Assembly: GCA_020633195.1 (NCBI GenBank)
Contig: JACKEC010000018.1
Coordinates: 1-64,000, forward strand
Reading direction: 5' to 3'
Source: Sandaracinaceae bacterium
Lineage (GTDB): Bacteria; Myxococcota_A; Polyangia; Polyangiales; Sandaracinaceae
DNA: 64,000 nt
The notes below the pieces were generated by a model, which saw only the letters and a program-made list of their open reading frames with translations, searched no databases and was not told the origin of the DNA. The position numbers and the translations under genes are program-made. Positions 39,948 through 48,036 of the stretch are shown here, one piece after another (position 1 is the stretch's first letter; each line of letters opens with the position of its first letter).

Positions 39948-40754
39948 TCAGCTGCCCTGATGAGGCGGCCGGCCCGGGTACCACGAATGGAACGGGGCGC
40001 GATCGCGGCACGCCCCGCGCTCCGCGGGGTTGCAGTAGACGCGCACGTGGAAGTGGTTTCGGTGCGGGTGGTGACCCGGCTGGCTCATCACGCGGGCCGC
40101 GCGATCGAGCACGGTCTGCGGCGCGCGACGGCGCCGGCCCTCTCGGAGCAGGCGTCGCTCGAGCGCGTTCGACACGAAGATGTGCTGCACGCGGGCGTCG
40201 CCGTCGGCGACGAGCTTGCCGACGAGCTCCCAGTTCCGCGCGTCGTCGAAGCGCAGCATGCGGTTGCCCCCGAGCCCGACGCCGTCCGCGCCGAACTCCG
40301 CGAAGGCGATGCCTTCGTAGGGGCGCCCGCGCGCGTCGGTCATGTAGAAGCCGACGTCGGCGTCGCGGCCGCTCTGGTGGCTGCGGTGGCCGTCGAGGTG
40401 ACCGCCCGCCTCGGCCGAGATCTCCCCGACCGAGAGCCGCGCGCCGGGGAGCCGCTGCTCCACGCGCTCGGCGGCCCGCTCGAGCAGCTGCACGAGCTGC
40501 CAGGTGCCGAACTGATGACCACGGCCCGCGTACTCGGGGACGATCCGGACCGTCCGCGACTCGCGCAGCGCGACGCCGTGCTCGAGGCGACCGCGCCAGG
40601 GGAAGCCCACCGATCGAGAGCGCCGCCGGGGCGAGCGCGATCGACCGCGGGCCGCTGCGCGGTCTCCGCCGTCGGCCGACGGAGACGCCACCGCGACGGG
40701 CGCGAGGGCGAACAGCAGGCCCAGGAGCGCGGCGGAGGAGACCAGACGTCGCAT
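39948..40754 (-). CDS. mepA: Penicillin-insensitive murein endopeptidase (M74, MepA-like)
   Basis: 268 aa. It cuts D-Ala-mDAP cross-links in peptidoglycan, using zinc. A signal peptide (ALLGLLFALAPVAVA) and an Arg/Ser-rich linker come first. The zinc motif HLDGHRSHQSGRDADVGFY (His, then Asp seven residues on) is near residue 131, and the second His is in HPHRNHFHVRVYC. Both fit M74 rather than M15/VanY peptidases. ATG at 40754 has GGGAGG 2-8 nt before it. The gene symbol is by family; its own activity is not shown. Confidence 0.85.
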   Translation of the reverse strand: MRRLVSSAALLGLLFALAPVAVASPSADGGDRAAARGRSRSPRRRSRSVGFPWRGRLEHGVALRESRTVRIVPEYAGRGHQFGTWQLVQLLERAAERVEQRLPGARLSVGEISAEAGGHLDGHRSHQSGRDADVGFYMTDARGRPYEGIAFAEFGADGVGLGGNRMLRFDDARNWELVGKLVADGDARVQHIFVSNALERRLLREGRRRRAPQTVLDRAARVMSQPGHHPHRNHFHVRVYCNPAERGACRDRAPFHSWYPGRPPHQGS

Positions 40755-40796
40755 GCCTCCCTTGTCGTGGACTCCTGCGCGAAAGGGCAAGAAAAC

Positions 40797-40839
40797 GACG
40801 AGCCGCCCGGGGATCCACGCGACCCCCGGGCGGCTCGTC
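40797..40839 (-). terminator. Rho-independent terminator of the MATE gene
   Basis: A 16-bp perfect stem (40797-40812 with 40824-40839, arm GACGAGCCGCCCGGGG) with an 11-nt loop lies 3 bp after the MATE stop. On the minus strand it is followed by GTTTTCTTG, a classical intrinsic terminator. Confidence 0.9.
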
Positions 40840-40842
40840 TCA

Positions 40843-42186
40843 TCACGCGAGCGCCTGCGCGCGCATCGTCTTCGCGCTCCGGAGCCAGCCCGCCCGCTCC
40901 AGCCGCCACCAGAAGATCACCGCGGCGGTGGTGATCTCGAGCGACAGGCCGATCCAGCCGCCCTGCGCGCCGAGCCCGAGCTCGTGACCGAGCCACCACG
41001 CCAGCGGCGGCGTGCAGACCCAGGCGGTGGTGATCCCGACGACCGCCGGGAAGCGGACGTCACCGGTGCCCCGCAGCACCCCGCGCCCGACGATCGCCGC
41101 GCCGTCCGCGACCTGGAAGAACGCGCCCACGTGGAGGAGCGTTACGATGGTCGCCACCAGCGCGCCGTCCGAGGTGAACGCCCGCGCGAGCAGCTCGGCG
41201 CCGAACACCAACACCAGCGTGCAGAGCCCCGTGTAGGCGACCGCGCCGACGAGCGCGAGCCGCGCCACCCGCTTCACCAGGCGCACGCGCCCCGCGCCCA
41301 CCGCTTGCCCCGCCATGATCGAGGCCGCCTCCGAGAGCGCGACCGTCGGTAAGAACGAGAAGTGCATCACCTGCAGCGCGACCTGATGCGCCGCGAGGTC
41401 CACCTCCCCGATCCGCGAGATGATCACGGTGAGCAGCGCGAACGAGCCGACCTCCATCCAGAACTGGAAGCCGGTGGGGACCCCCACCGACCACAGCTCT
41501 CGGAGGTGCGCCCAGCGCACGACGCCGAGCTGCAGGCGCCCGCGCGCGAGCCACGCCAGCACGAGGAGCTCAACGGTCTGACCGACCACGCTCGACCACG
41601 CGGCCCCCTCCACGCCCCAGCCGAGGCCGAGGATGAAGACGGTGTCCAGCGCCACGTTCACCACGTTCGCGGCGACCGTCGCGGCCATGGGCCCGCGCGA
41701 GTCCCCGAGGCCGTAGCTGTGCTCTCGCAGCGTGACGAACCCGAGCAGCACGGGTGTGCCGAGGAGCCGCACCGTCAGGTACGCCTCCGCCGCGTCACCC
41801 GTCGCGCGCGACTCGGCGACCTGATGGAGGAACCGGACGAGCAGCTCGCCGGCCCCGATCATCACGACCGACAGGATCGCGGCGAGGATCAGGCCCGCGC
41901 TGAGCCACGTCTTCGCCATCCCCGCGCGCCCCGCGCCGACCGCCTGACTGACGAGGATCTTCACGCCCCGCAGCAGCCCGAACCCGAAGCACAGGACCGT
42001 GAAGGCCGCCACGCCTCCGAGCCCCACGCCCGCGAGCGCCGATGCCCCGAGCCGGCCGACGAACAGCGTGTCGACCAGCGTCATGACGCTGTAGCTCAGC
42101 GTCGAGACGGCGATCGGCCAGGCCAGTCGAACCAGCTCGGGGAAGGGTCTGTGCCTCCACTCGAGGCTCTCTCTCTCTTTCTTCAC
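40843..42186 (-). CDS. MATE-family efflux transporter
   Basis: 447 aa, twelve predicted membrane helices in two similar halves. It exports cationic or organic compounds using Na+ or H+. Family marks: helix 1 LVRLAWPIAVSTLSYSVMTLV with VDTLFVGRLG, AGVGLGG, and in the second half GFQFWMEVGSF and AAHQVALQVM. The start is GTG 42186, with CCGGAGG 6 nt upstream; a TTG at 42225 would add 13 residues. It ends in its own intrinsic terminator and has one for an upstream unit just before it, so it is a single-gene unit. Substrate unknown. Confidence 0.9.
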   Translation of the reverse strand: MKKERESLEWRHRPFPELVRLAWPIAVSTLSYSVMTLVDTLFVGRLGASALAGVGLGGVAAFTVLCFGFGLLRGVKILVSQAVGAGRAGMAKTWLSAGLILAAILSVVMIGAGELLVRFLHQVAESRATGDAAEAYLTVRLLGTPVLLGFVTLREHSYGLGDSRGPMAATVAANVVNVALDTVFILGLGWGVEGAAWSSVVGQTVELLVLAWLARGRLQLGVVRWAHLRELWSVGVPTGFQFWMEVGSFALLTVIISRIGEVDLAAHQVALQVMHFSFLPTVALSEAASIMAGQAVGAGRVRLVKRVARLALVGAVAYTGLCTLVLVFGAELLARAFTSDGALVATIVTLLHVGAFFQVADGAAIVGRGVLRGTGDVRFPAVVGITTAWVCTPPLAWWLGHELGLGAQGGWIGLSLEITTAAVIFWWRLERAGWLRSAKTMRAQALA

Positions 42187-42234
42187 GACGTCCTCCGGAA
42201 CCCAAGAAACCAAGCGAAAAACCAAAACGAAAAA

Positions 42235-42259
42235 GGCCGCGGGGCTTGTGCCCGCGGCC
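42235..42259 (-). terminator. Rho-independent terminator
   Basis: A 9-bp stem (42235-42243 with 42251-42259, arm GGCCGCGGG) and 7-nt loop is followed on the minus strand by TTTTTCGTTTTGG. It ends a minus-strand transcript coming from above 42260, i.e. the YkgJ-like gene and the small ORF after it. Confidence 0.85.
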
Positions 42260-42290
42260 TTCGATGAGGAGCGAAAAGAACGAGATCGTC

Positions 42291-42401
42291 TCAGGACATG
42301 CGATCTCCGGTTCGGACCTCCTCAGGCCGCCGCGGGCGCCAACAATCGCGCGTGAAGAGCGCGATCATCGGGACACCATCGATGTAGTTGCGGCTAGCCA
42401 T
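42291..42401 (-). CDS. Possible 36-aa small protein
   Basis: A short ORF, ATG 42401 to TGA 42291-42293, with a strong GGAGGG site about 9 nt before the ATG. It would encode a basic peptide starting MASRNYIDGVPMIALFTRD and ending GDRMS. It lies 55 bp downstream of the YkgJ-like gene and ends 31 bp before the terminator, which is the layout of a real last gene. Third-position GC is about three quarters, lower than the neighbours. No family is known to me; it could be a small protein, a leader or chance. Confidence 0.4.
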   Translation of the reverse strand: MASRNYIDGVPMIALFTRDCWRPRRPEEVRTGDRMS

Positions 42402-42456
42402 GAAAAGGTCCCTCCCTCGGAGAGTACGTTCGGGATGAAACGAGAAGCGCGCTCGG

Positions 42457-42792
42457 TCAAGGCGATGGATCGACGCCCGGATCGATGTGGAAGTCGCGCC
42501 GGAATTCCAGGCATTGCCAGGACCCGGCTTCGAACTCGCGACACGTCGTGCCGCGCACCTCGTAGATCGAGCACGCGTTCGGGCTCGCCGGGGTGCCGAG
42601 GTGAACGCACGAGCCGTCGTCCCGGGTGGCGAACGCCTGCTCGCCGAAGTGCCCCGGCTGGAGCTGCTCGAGGAGGTCCTCTCGACCGATGCGTCGCCAC
42701 CGCACGAGGTCCTCGGCGGGGACGAGGATCCGGCCGTCGTGGCCCGTCCGGCAGCACGCGCCGCAGGCCAGGCAGTCGAGATCGTCAGGCAT
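42457..42792 (-). CDS. YkgJ-family zinc/iron-chelating Cys-cluster protein
   Basis: 111 aa. The Cys cluster CLACGACC at residues 7-14 opens the CxxCxxCC-type domain; further Cys are in SCVHLG, ACSIYEVRGTTCREFE and WQCLEF, giving about eight ligands in all. The family binds Zn or Fe; its role is unknown. ATG at 42792 puts the cluster at the N-terminus as in relatives. It heads a short minus-strand unit divergent from the zinc-ribbon/TPR gene, 61 bp away. Confidence 0.85.
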   Translation of the reverse strand: MPDDLDCLACGACCRTGHDGRILVPAEDLVRWRRIGREDLLEQLQPGHFGEQAFATRDDGSCVHLGTPASPNACSIYEVRGTTCREFEAGSWQCLEFRRDFHIDPGVDPSP

Positions 42793-42853
42793 GTTCCGTG
42801 GTCGCGAGGGTTGCACCCGGGTCGGCGGTGATTTAGCCCGGGGACTCCAACCC

Positions 42854-44608
42854 ATGAGCACCAAATACCTCTGCGTCCACTGCGACAAGACGTTCACGCA
42901 CGAAAGCGCCAAGAAGCCGCGCTGTCCGGAGTGCATGCGCGTGAACGGCCTCGAGGAGGTCGTCGCCCCCAAGCCGGACGCCGCGCCGACCCGGCCGCCG
43001 TGGCTGTGGTGGGCCGTGGGCGCGGGCGCGCTCGTCGCGATCGGCATCGGCTACTCCTTCTGGGCGGGCGAGTCCGCGGACACCGTCAGCGGCACCGCCC
43101 CCAGCGCCCCGCTCGACCGCGCGCAGGTCCTCGGGCACCTGCGAAACCACCGCGTCGACGCGCGCGAGCTGGTGGATCTGCTGATCCCGAACGACGCCAT
43201 CGAGTCGTGGGCCGAAGGCGCCGCGAGCAGCGGCGGGCCGCAGGCCAAGGCCGCGGCCCTGCTGAGCGCGATCCGGGATCGCGCGTCCGCGGGCGCGTTC
43301 CAGCCCTGGTCGTTCGGCGTCCCCCGCGAGACCCCCGTCCACGCGGCGCCCGGGACCCTCACGGCGATGCAGGAGGACGACGCGCACCACCACCTCTACC
43401 CCATCGAGGTCGCCTCGCTCATGGCGGCCGGGCTCCGCGCCGTCGACGTGCCCGCGATGGTCGCCGAGGCGATCTCCTGGGAGGGCGATCGCACCCCGCC
43501 CGACCCGTCCGGGCAGCTCGGGTACTTCGTCGTCGCGGTCTACGACGGCGAGCCCGGCGAGGGCGACCCGACCTACTACGACCCCTACCTCGGCCGCGAG
43601 ACGCAGCCGAACGAGGCCCGAGTCCTCACGGATCTGCAGGCGATCGGCGCGGCCCTCGCCACGCGCGCGCTGTACCTCTTGTCGCGCGAGTCCGATCTCG
43701 AGCGCGCGGTGGAGATGAGCGAGTGGGCGCTCCGCCTCGACGGCTCGTCGCCGTCGGCCCGCGCGGTCCGCGGCGCGATCTTGCTCTCGGCGGGTCAGGG
43801 CGACGAGGGGCTCGAGGAGCTCAACTCGGCCAAGCAGCTCCGCACCGACGCGCCGCGCCGCAACCTCGTCGCGGGCGTGCACATGGCGCAGGGCGACCTC
43901 GACGCGGCCTCGCGGGAGGTCTCCGCGGCGCTCGAGGAGTACCCGGACTTCGCGCCCGGACGCGCGACCCTCGCCGCGATCCACCTCTCGCGAGGCGAGC
44001 GCGATCTCGCGCGCTCCGAGCTCGAGGAGGCCGAGCGCATCGACCCGGAGCTGCACCTGCTGCCGCAGCTCTGGGCGAGCTACTTCGCGACGACCGGCGA
44101 GATCGATCGCGCGGTCTCGATGGCCCAGGAGGCGGTCCGGCGGAACGGCGACATCCAGACCCGCCTGCTCGCGGCGCGGATCTATCGGCAGGCGTCCCGT
44201 TACGACATGATGCGCCGCGAGGCCCACGCGGTGCTCGAGCGCATGCCCGCGGCGCGCCAGGAGGAGATGCGCGTCCTCATCCGCCGGATGCTCGGCCCGA
44301 CGGCCCTCGAGCCCGTGGACGATGGCGACGTGGCCGCGCTCGACGATCTGGGCGACGACGACGACTGGGGCGAGGAGGACGACGACGGCCTCGGCCTCGG
44401 CGACCCGAGCTCGCTCCGGCTCGACTCCCCGACGCTCGAGGGCGGCGGCGGCGAGCCGAGCCTCCTCGGCGGCGGCGGCGGCCCGAGCCTCCTCGGCGGC
44501 GAGCAGCTCGGCGGCGGCGGCGGCGGTGGTCTCACCCTCGGCGGCGGCGGCGGTCCGTCCCTCGGCGGCGGCGGCGGTGGCGGCCTCCAGCTCGACATGA
44601 ACGAGTAG
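42854..44608 (+). CDS. Zinc-ribbon, single-helix, TPR membrane protein with Gly-rich tail
   Basis: 584 aa. Residues 1-40 form a zinc ribbon (CVHCDKTF, PRCPECM), followed by a membrane helix at about 49-69 (WLWWAVGAGALVAIGIGYSFW, in part). The middle has TPR-like helices (ALRLDGSSPSARAVRGAILL, VSAALEEYPDFAPGRATLAA). The tail is acidic (DDDDWGEEDDD) and then a Gly-rich stretch with PSLLGGGGG, LTLGGGGG and PSLGGGGG units. The MJ0042-type ribbon plus helix is common in myxobacterial regulators. No function is known. It is followed 39 bp later by a protein with a similar LGGGPSL start, suggesting a pair. Confidence 0.78.
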   Translation: MSTKYLCVHCDKTFTHESAKKPRCPECMRVNGLEEVVAPKPDAAPTRPPWLWWAVGAGALVAIGIGYSFWAGESADTVSGTAPSAPLDRAQVLGHLRNHRVDARELVDLLIPNDAIESWAEGAASSGGPQAKAAALLSAIRDRASAGAFQPWSFGVPRETPVHAAPGTLTAMQEDDAHHHLYPIEVASLMAAGLRAVDVPAMVAEAISWEGDRTPPDPSGQLGYFVVAVYDGEPGEGDPTYYDPYLGRETQPNEARVLTDLQAIGAALATRALYLLSRESDLERAVEMSEWALRLDGSSPSARAVRGAILLSAGQGDEGLEELNSAKQLRTDAPRRNLVAGVHMAQGDLDAASREVSAALEEYPDFAPGRATLAAIHLSRGERDLARSELEEAERIDPELHLLPQLWASYFATTGEIDRAVSMAQEAVRRNGDIQTRLLAARIYRQASRYDMMRREAHAVLERMPAARQEEMRVLIRRMLGPTALEPVDDGDVAALDDLGDDDDWGEEDDDGLGLGDPSSLRLDSPTLEGGGGEPSLLGGGGGPSLLGGEQLGGGGGGGLTLGGGGGPSLGGGGGGGLQLDMNE

Positions 44609-44647
44609 ACCCGTTGCGTGATAGGCTCCCCGCTCTCGGGAGGGGCC

Positions 44648-45295
44648 ATGTCGGATCCGAACCTGAACCTGGGTGTGGGAGGCGGTCAGCCACCGCTCGG
44701 TGGTGGCCCGTCGCTGCAAGACGAGGAAGCCGCCCTGAAGAAGGGCAACACCCTGCCGCTCGTCCTCGGCCTCGTCGCGGCGCTCGCCGTCGTGATCGGC
44801 ATCGCGGCGGTGCTCCTGTCGGGCGACGACACGGAGCAGTACAGCGTGATCGGTCGCCAGATCAACGGGATGAAGCAGGAGCACTTCGACTCGTTCTGGG
44901 GCTGCGCGCTGCCCAACCAGCCGCTCGAGACGCTGCGCACCAACCAGGACCTGAGCGCCGCGATCACCAAGCGCGCCTCGCGGAGCCCGACCCGCTATGG
45001 CGAGCACGTCCGGACCAAGTGCCTGGTGAAGCTCACCGAGCACGGCCCCGAGCTGCGCCAGCTCATCCCGCCGGAGGACCTGACGACGCAGCTCGACGCG
45101 CTGCAGACCGCGATCACGGAGCTCAACGACGGCTGGAACGGCTACCTCGATCAGCTCGACCACTCGCAGGAGGGCTACGACGAGGACGCGGCGGCGCCGC
45201 ACATCAGCAAGATCGCCAAGGGCTGGTACGACTACCGCAACGCCCACGGCGAGCTCAACGACACCATCCGCGAACGCATCCACGGCGCCGAGTAG
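44648..45295 (+). CDS. Membrane-anchored protein with Gly-rich N-terminus
   Basis: 215 aa from ATG 44648, with GGGAGGGG 4 nt upstream. Residues 1-25 are Gly/Pro/Leu-rich (LGVGGGQPPLGGGPSL), then Lys and a membrane helix (LPLVLGLVAALAVVIGIAAVLL, about 37-58). The outside part is helical, with two Cys (FWGCALP, RTKCLVKL) that could form a disulfide, and contains DQLDHSQEGYDEDAAAPH. Not recognised. It shares the LGGGPSL motif with the tail of the gene before it and lies in the same unit. Confidence 0.7.
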   Translation: MSDPNLNLGVGGGQPPLGGGPSLQDEEAALKKGNTLPLVLGLVAALAVVIGIAAVLLSGDDTEQYSVIGRQINGMKQEHFDSFWGCALPNQPLETLRTNQDLSAAITKRASRSPTRYGEHVRTKCLVKLTEHGPELRQLIPPEDLTTQLDALQTAITELNDGWNGYLDQLDHSQEGYDEDAAAPHISKIAKGWYDYRNAHGELNDTIRERIHGAE

Positions 45296-45296
45296 C

Positions 45297-46019
45297 CTGG
45301 ACCGGATCGCACCGACGCGGCGCCCCGAGGGGAAGAACGCCGGCACGCAGCGATGGCGTGAGCTGCTCTTCGTCCACTGGCGCGTGCCGGTCGACGCGGT
45401 GCGGGCCCTGATCCCGGAGCGGCTCGAGCTCGATCTCTGGGAGGGGGAGGCCTACGTCGGGATCGTCCCGTTCCTCATGCGGGACATCGCGCCCTCCTGG
45501 CTCCCGAACGCGATGGCGTTCAACTTCCTCGAGTGCAACCTCCGCACGTACGTCCACCACGACGGCCGGCCGGGGGTGTGGTTCTTCTCGCTCGAGGCCA
45601 GCTCGTGGCTCGCCGTACAGGCCGCGCGGACCGGGTGGGGGCTCCCGTACCACCACGCGCGAATGAGCCACCACCGCGAGGGTGACGAGGCGCGCTTCGA
45701 GACCGTGCGGCGCAGCGACGGCGCGACGCTGAAGACGCGCTACCGCGTCGGCGAGCTCCTCGGCCCGTCCAAGCCCGGGACCCTCGAGCACTTCTTCCTC
45801 GAGCGCTACCTGCTCTACTCGGTGAAGGGCGGTCGCATCGAGCTCGGCCAGATCCACCACACGCCCTACCCGGCCCGGAGCGTCGAGGTCCTCGAGATCG
45901 AGGACTCGCTCGTCGCGGCGGCGGGCATGCCGGCGGTGTCGGGCCCGCCCGCGCTGATGCACTTCTCCGAGGGCGTGGACGTCGAGGTCTTCGCGCCGCG
46001 GCCCATCGACAGACAATGA
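45297..46019 (+). CDS. DUF2071 (YqjF-like) protein, probable CTG start
   Basis: 240 aa if read from CTG 45297; the next usual start in frame is GTG 45384. The conserved start of the family, QRWRELLFVHWRVPVDAVR, lies upstream of that GTG, which favours CTG or another odd start right after the previous stop. The rest fits DUF2071: LELDLWEGEAYVGIVPF, NFLECNLRTYV, GVWFFSLEASSWLAVQAAR and, near the end, HFSEGVDVEVF. The acetoacetate decarboxylase-like fold is suggested for the family; the reaction is unknown. No membrane part. Confidence 0.8.
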   Translation: MDRIAPTRRPEGKNAGTQRWRELLFVHWRVPVDAVRALIPERLELDLWEGEAYVGIVPFLMRDIAPSWLPNAMAFNFLECNLRTYVHHDGRPGVWFFSLEASSWLAVQAARTGWGLPYHHARMSHHREGDEARFETVRRSDGATLKTRYRVGELLGPSKPGTLEHFFLERYLLYSVKGGRIELGQIHHTPYPARSVEVLEIEDSLVAAAGMPAVSGPPALMHFSEGVDVEVFAPRPIDRQ

Positions 46020-46059
46020 GTCCGACGACGCGAAGCGGCGGAGGATCTCATTGGGGAGC

Positions 46060-46105
46060 GCGAGGGGCTTGCCCCTCGCCGGAGAGAAATCGCCGTAGGC
46101 GATTT
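46060..46105. promoter_or_regulatory. Two adjacent hairpins between DUF2071 and DUF1295 genes
   Basis: GCGAGGGGC / GCCCCTCGC (46060-46079) is followed by AAATCGCC / GGCGATTT (46087-46105), both perfect. They sit in the 97-bp gap, whose two ends carry near copies of a CGACAxACAATGAG sequence (46007-46020 and 46108-46121). Could be a terminator, or a site controlling the DUF1295 start, which has no good ribosome-binding site. Confidence 0.5.
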
Positions 46106-46116
46106 GTCGACAAACA

Positions 46117-46983
46117 ATGAGCCCGCGCGCGCGCGCCTACGCGGTTCAGCTCGTGGTCTACGCGGCGGCGCTGGCGTCGGCCGCGGCGACGGTCACCTAT
46201 CTCCCCATCGCCGATCCGCTGTGGCGCGCCGCGGTGGCCGACGTGGTCGCGACCCTCGTGGTGTTCGGCTTCAGCGTCGCGACGTCCAACTCGAGCATGT
46301 ACGACCCGTACTGGAGCGTCGCGCCGCCGGCGCTGTTCGCGTTCTGGGCGACCACCGGCGCGGTCTCCGTCCGGGCGATGATCCTCGGCGGCCTCGTGTC
46401 GGTGTGGGCGCTCCGGCTCACCTTCAACTTCTTGCGCGGCTTCCGGGATCTGTCCCACGAGGACTGGCGCTACGTCGACCTCCAGGCCCAGCACGGCCGG
46501 CGCTACTGGCTCGTCAGCTTCATCGGGATCCACTTCTTCCCGTCCGTGCTCACCTTCGCGGGCAGCGTGTCGCTGTTCGTGGTGCTCGGCGTCGACGCGG
46601 CGCCGCTCGGCCCCATCGACGCGCTCGCGATCGCGGTCACGTGCCTCGGGATCGCGTACGAGGGGATCGCCGACGAGCAGCTCCGCGCCTACGTCAGAGG
46701 CGGACCGCCGAAGGGCGAGTGGCTGCGCGCGGGGCTCTGGAGGAACACGCGTCACCCGAACTACTTCGGCGAGTGCACCTTCTGGTGGGGCCTCGCGCTC
46801 TTCGCGTGCGCGGCGTCCTCGACCGCGTGGTGGGTCTGGATCGGGCCCGTCGCGATCACGCTCTTGTTCTTCTTCGTGAGCATCCCGCTCATCGACGCGC
46901 GCATGGTCGCGCGCCGGCCCGGCTACGCGGAGTACGCCAAGCGGGTGTCTCGGCTCGCGCCTTGGTTCGTGCGCGAGCCCTGA
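46117..46983 (+). CDS. DUF1295 integral membrane protein (steroid 5-alpha-reductase/ICMT-like)
   Basis: 288 aa with about seven membrane helices. The family mark near the C-terminus is RNTRHPNYFGECTFWWG, followed by RRPGYAEYAKRVSRLAPWF, which forms the cofactor site in isoprenylcysteine methyltransferases and steroid reductases. Other helices include VVATLVVFGFSVA and LTFNFLRGFRDLSHEDWRYV. Substrate unknown; a membrane reductase or methyltransferase acting on lipid is likely. ATG at 46117. It is convergent with the next gene, the stop codons touching (TGA then TCA). Confidence 0.85.
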   Translation: MSPRARAYAVQLVVYAAALASAAATVTYLPIADPLWRAAVADVVATLVVFGFSVATSNSSMYDPYWSVAPPALFAFWATTGAVSVRAMILGGLVSVWALRLTFNFLRGFRDLSHEDWRYVDLQAQHGRRYWLVSFIGIHFFPSVLTFAGSVSLFVVLGVDAAPLGPIDALAIAVTCLGIAYEGIADEQLRAYVRGGPPKGEWLRAGLWRNTRHPNYFGECTFWWGLALFACAASSTAWWVWIGPVAITLLFFFVSIPLIDARMVARRPGYAEYAKRVSRLAPWFVREP

Positions 46984-48036
46984 TCAGGGGAACGCCTCGC
47001 GGAACGCCTCGACGACGGTCGCCGCGTCGTCGCGAACCAGGCGCGACTGCTCCATGTGGATGAACCGCCCGCTCGCCGCCGGCGCCGCGTCGTCGCACTC
47101 GTTCGCGACCCCCGCGAGCTGCCGCCCCTGGACGTTCGTCGTCCCGCACAGGCGCTCCTCGAAGGGCACGCCCGCCCCGTCGCTGCACGCTGTGATGCCG
47201 TCGAAGCGCGCGCTCATCGCGCGGGCCAGGCGCGCGGCGGGCGCGTCGAGGGCGATGGGATCGTTGGTCCCGTCCGACACGCTCGCGCCGTCGTCGGCGA
47301 ACCCGTGGACGCTCACGAACACGGCGTCCTCGAAGGCCAGCGCGAGCCCCACGTGCGCGGCGTGGAAGAAGGAGTCGACCGCGTGCGCCACGTCCGAGAC
47401 GACGTAGGGCGCGGTGGCGCCGCACGCGCCGGTCGTCCCGTCGCAGCCGGACGGCAGCGCGCTCGCGCAGCGGTGCGTCCCGGAAACCAACAGGGCGCTC
47501 GCCTCGAGGGCGGTGAACAGCGCCACCGACTCCTCGAGGGTCCGCGTGTCGTAGCCCGGGTGCGGGGCCTCGAAGACGAGCGGCGCGCCCGCGGTCCGCA
47601 GCACCACCCTCGCGTGCCCCGCGTCGAGCGCGCGCGGCTCGAGGAGCGAGAGGCCATCCTCCGCGCCTTCACCGACGCAGAGCCGGTAGCCCGCGAGCTC
47701 GGCCGCGCCGAGGGCGGAGGGCGCGCGGCGCTGGGCCAGGACCACGGCGCTGGTCAGATCCTGGAGCTGCTGCGCGGACGGCACCCGATAGCCGTCGGAG
47801 CCCGCCGCCGGCGCCATCAACCGCTCCGGGGCGAGCGCCGCGAGGACCTCGCACGTCGGCGGCGCGCCCGCGTCGTCGATCGTCGCGGCGTCGAAGCTGG
47901 CGTCGACGCTCGCGTCGACGCTGGCGTCCAGTCCGGCCCCCGGCCCCGCGTCCACCGCGACGGAGCCCGAGCACCCGGCGAGGCACGCGAGCAAGAGCGA
48001 GAAAACCGCCTTGCCCCGTCGCGGCAGGTCACTCAC
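46984..48036 (-). CDS. Lipoprotein, putative N-formylglutamate amidohydrolase-like
   Basis: 350 aa from GTG 48036. The signal ends at LAGC, then a linker of Asp-Ala-Ser repeats (DASVDASVDASFDAA). The body contains LVFEAPHPGYDTRTLEESVAL, LLVSGTHRCAS, then VFVSVHGFADDG and a C-terminal block with Cys. The spaced His residues in PHPGYD, GTHR and SVHG look like metal ligands of an N-formylglutamate amidohydrolase-like fold, but this is a weak guess. The gene overlaps the upstream one by 8 bp (GTGAGTGA), so the pair is co-translated. Confidence 0.6.
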   Translation of the reverse strand: MSDLPRRGKAVFSLLLACLAGCSGSVAVDAGPGAGLDASVDASVDASFDAATIDDAGAPPTCEVLAALAPERLMAPAAGSDGYRVPSAQQLQDLTSAVVLAQRRAPSALGAAELAGYRLCVGEGAEDGLSLLEPRALDAGHARVVLRTAGAPLVFEAPHPGYDTRTLEESVALFTALEASALLVSGTHRCASALPSGCDGTTGACGATAPYVVSDVAHAVDSFFHAAHVGLALAFEDAVFVSVHGFADDGASVSDGTNDPIALDAPAARLARAMSARFDGITACSDGAGVPFEERLCGTTNVQGRQLAGVANECDDAAPAASGRFIHMEQSRLVRDDAATVVEAFREAFP

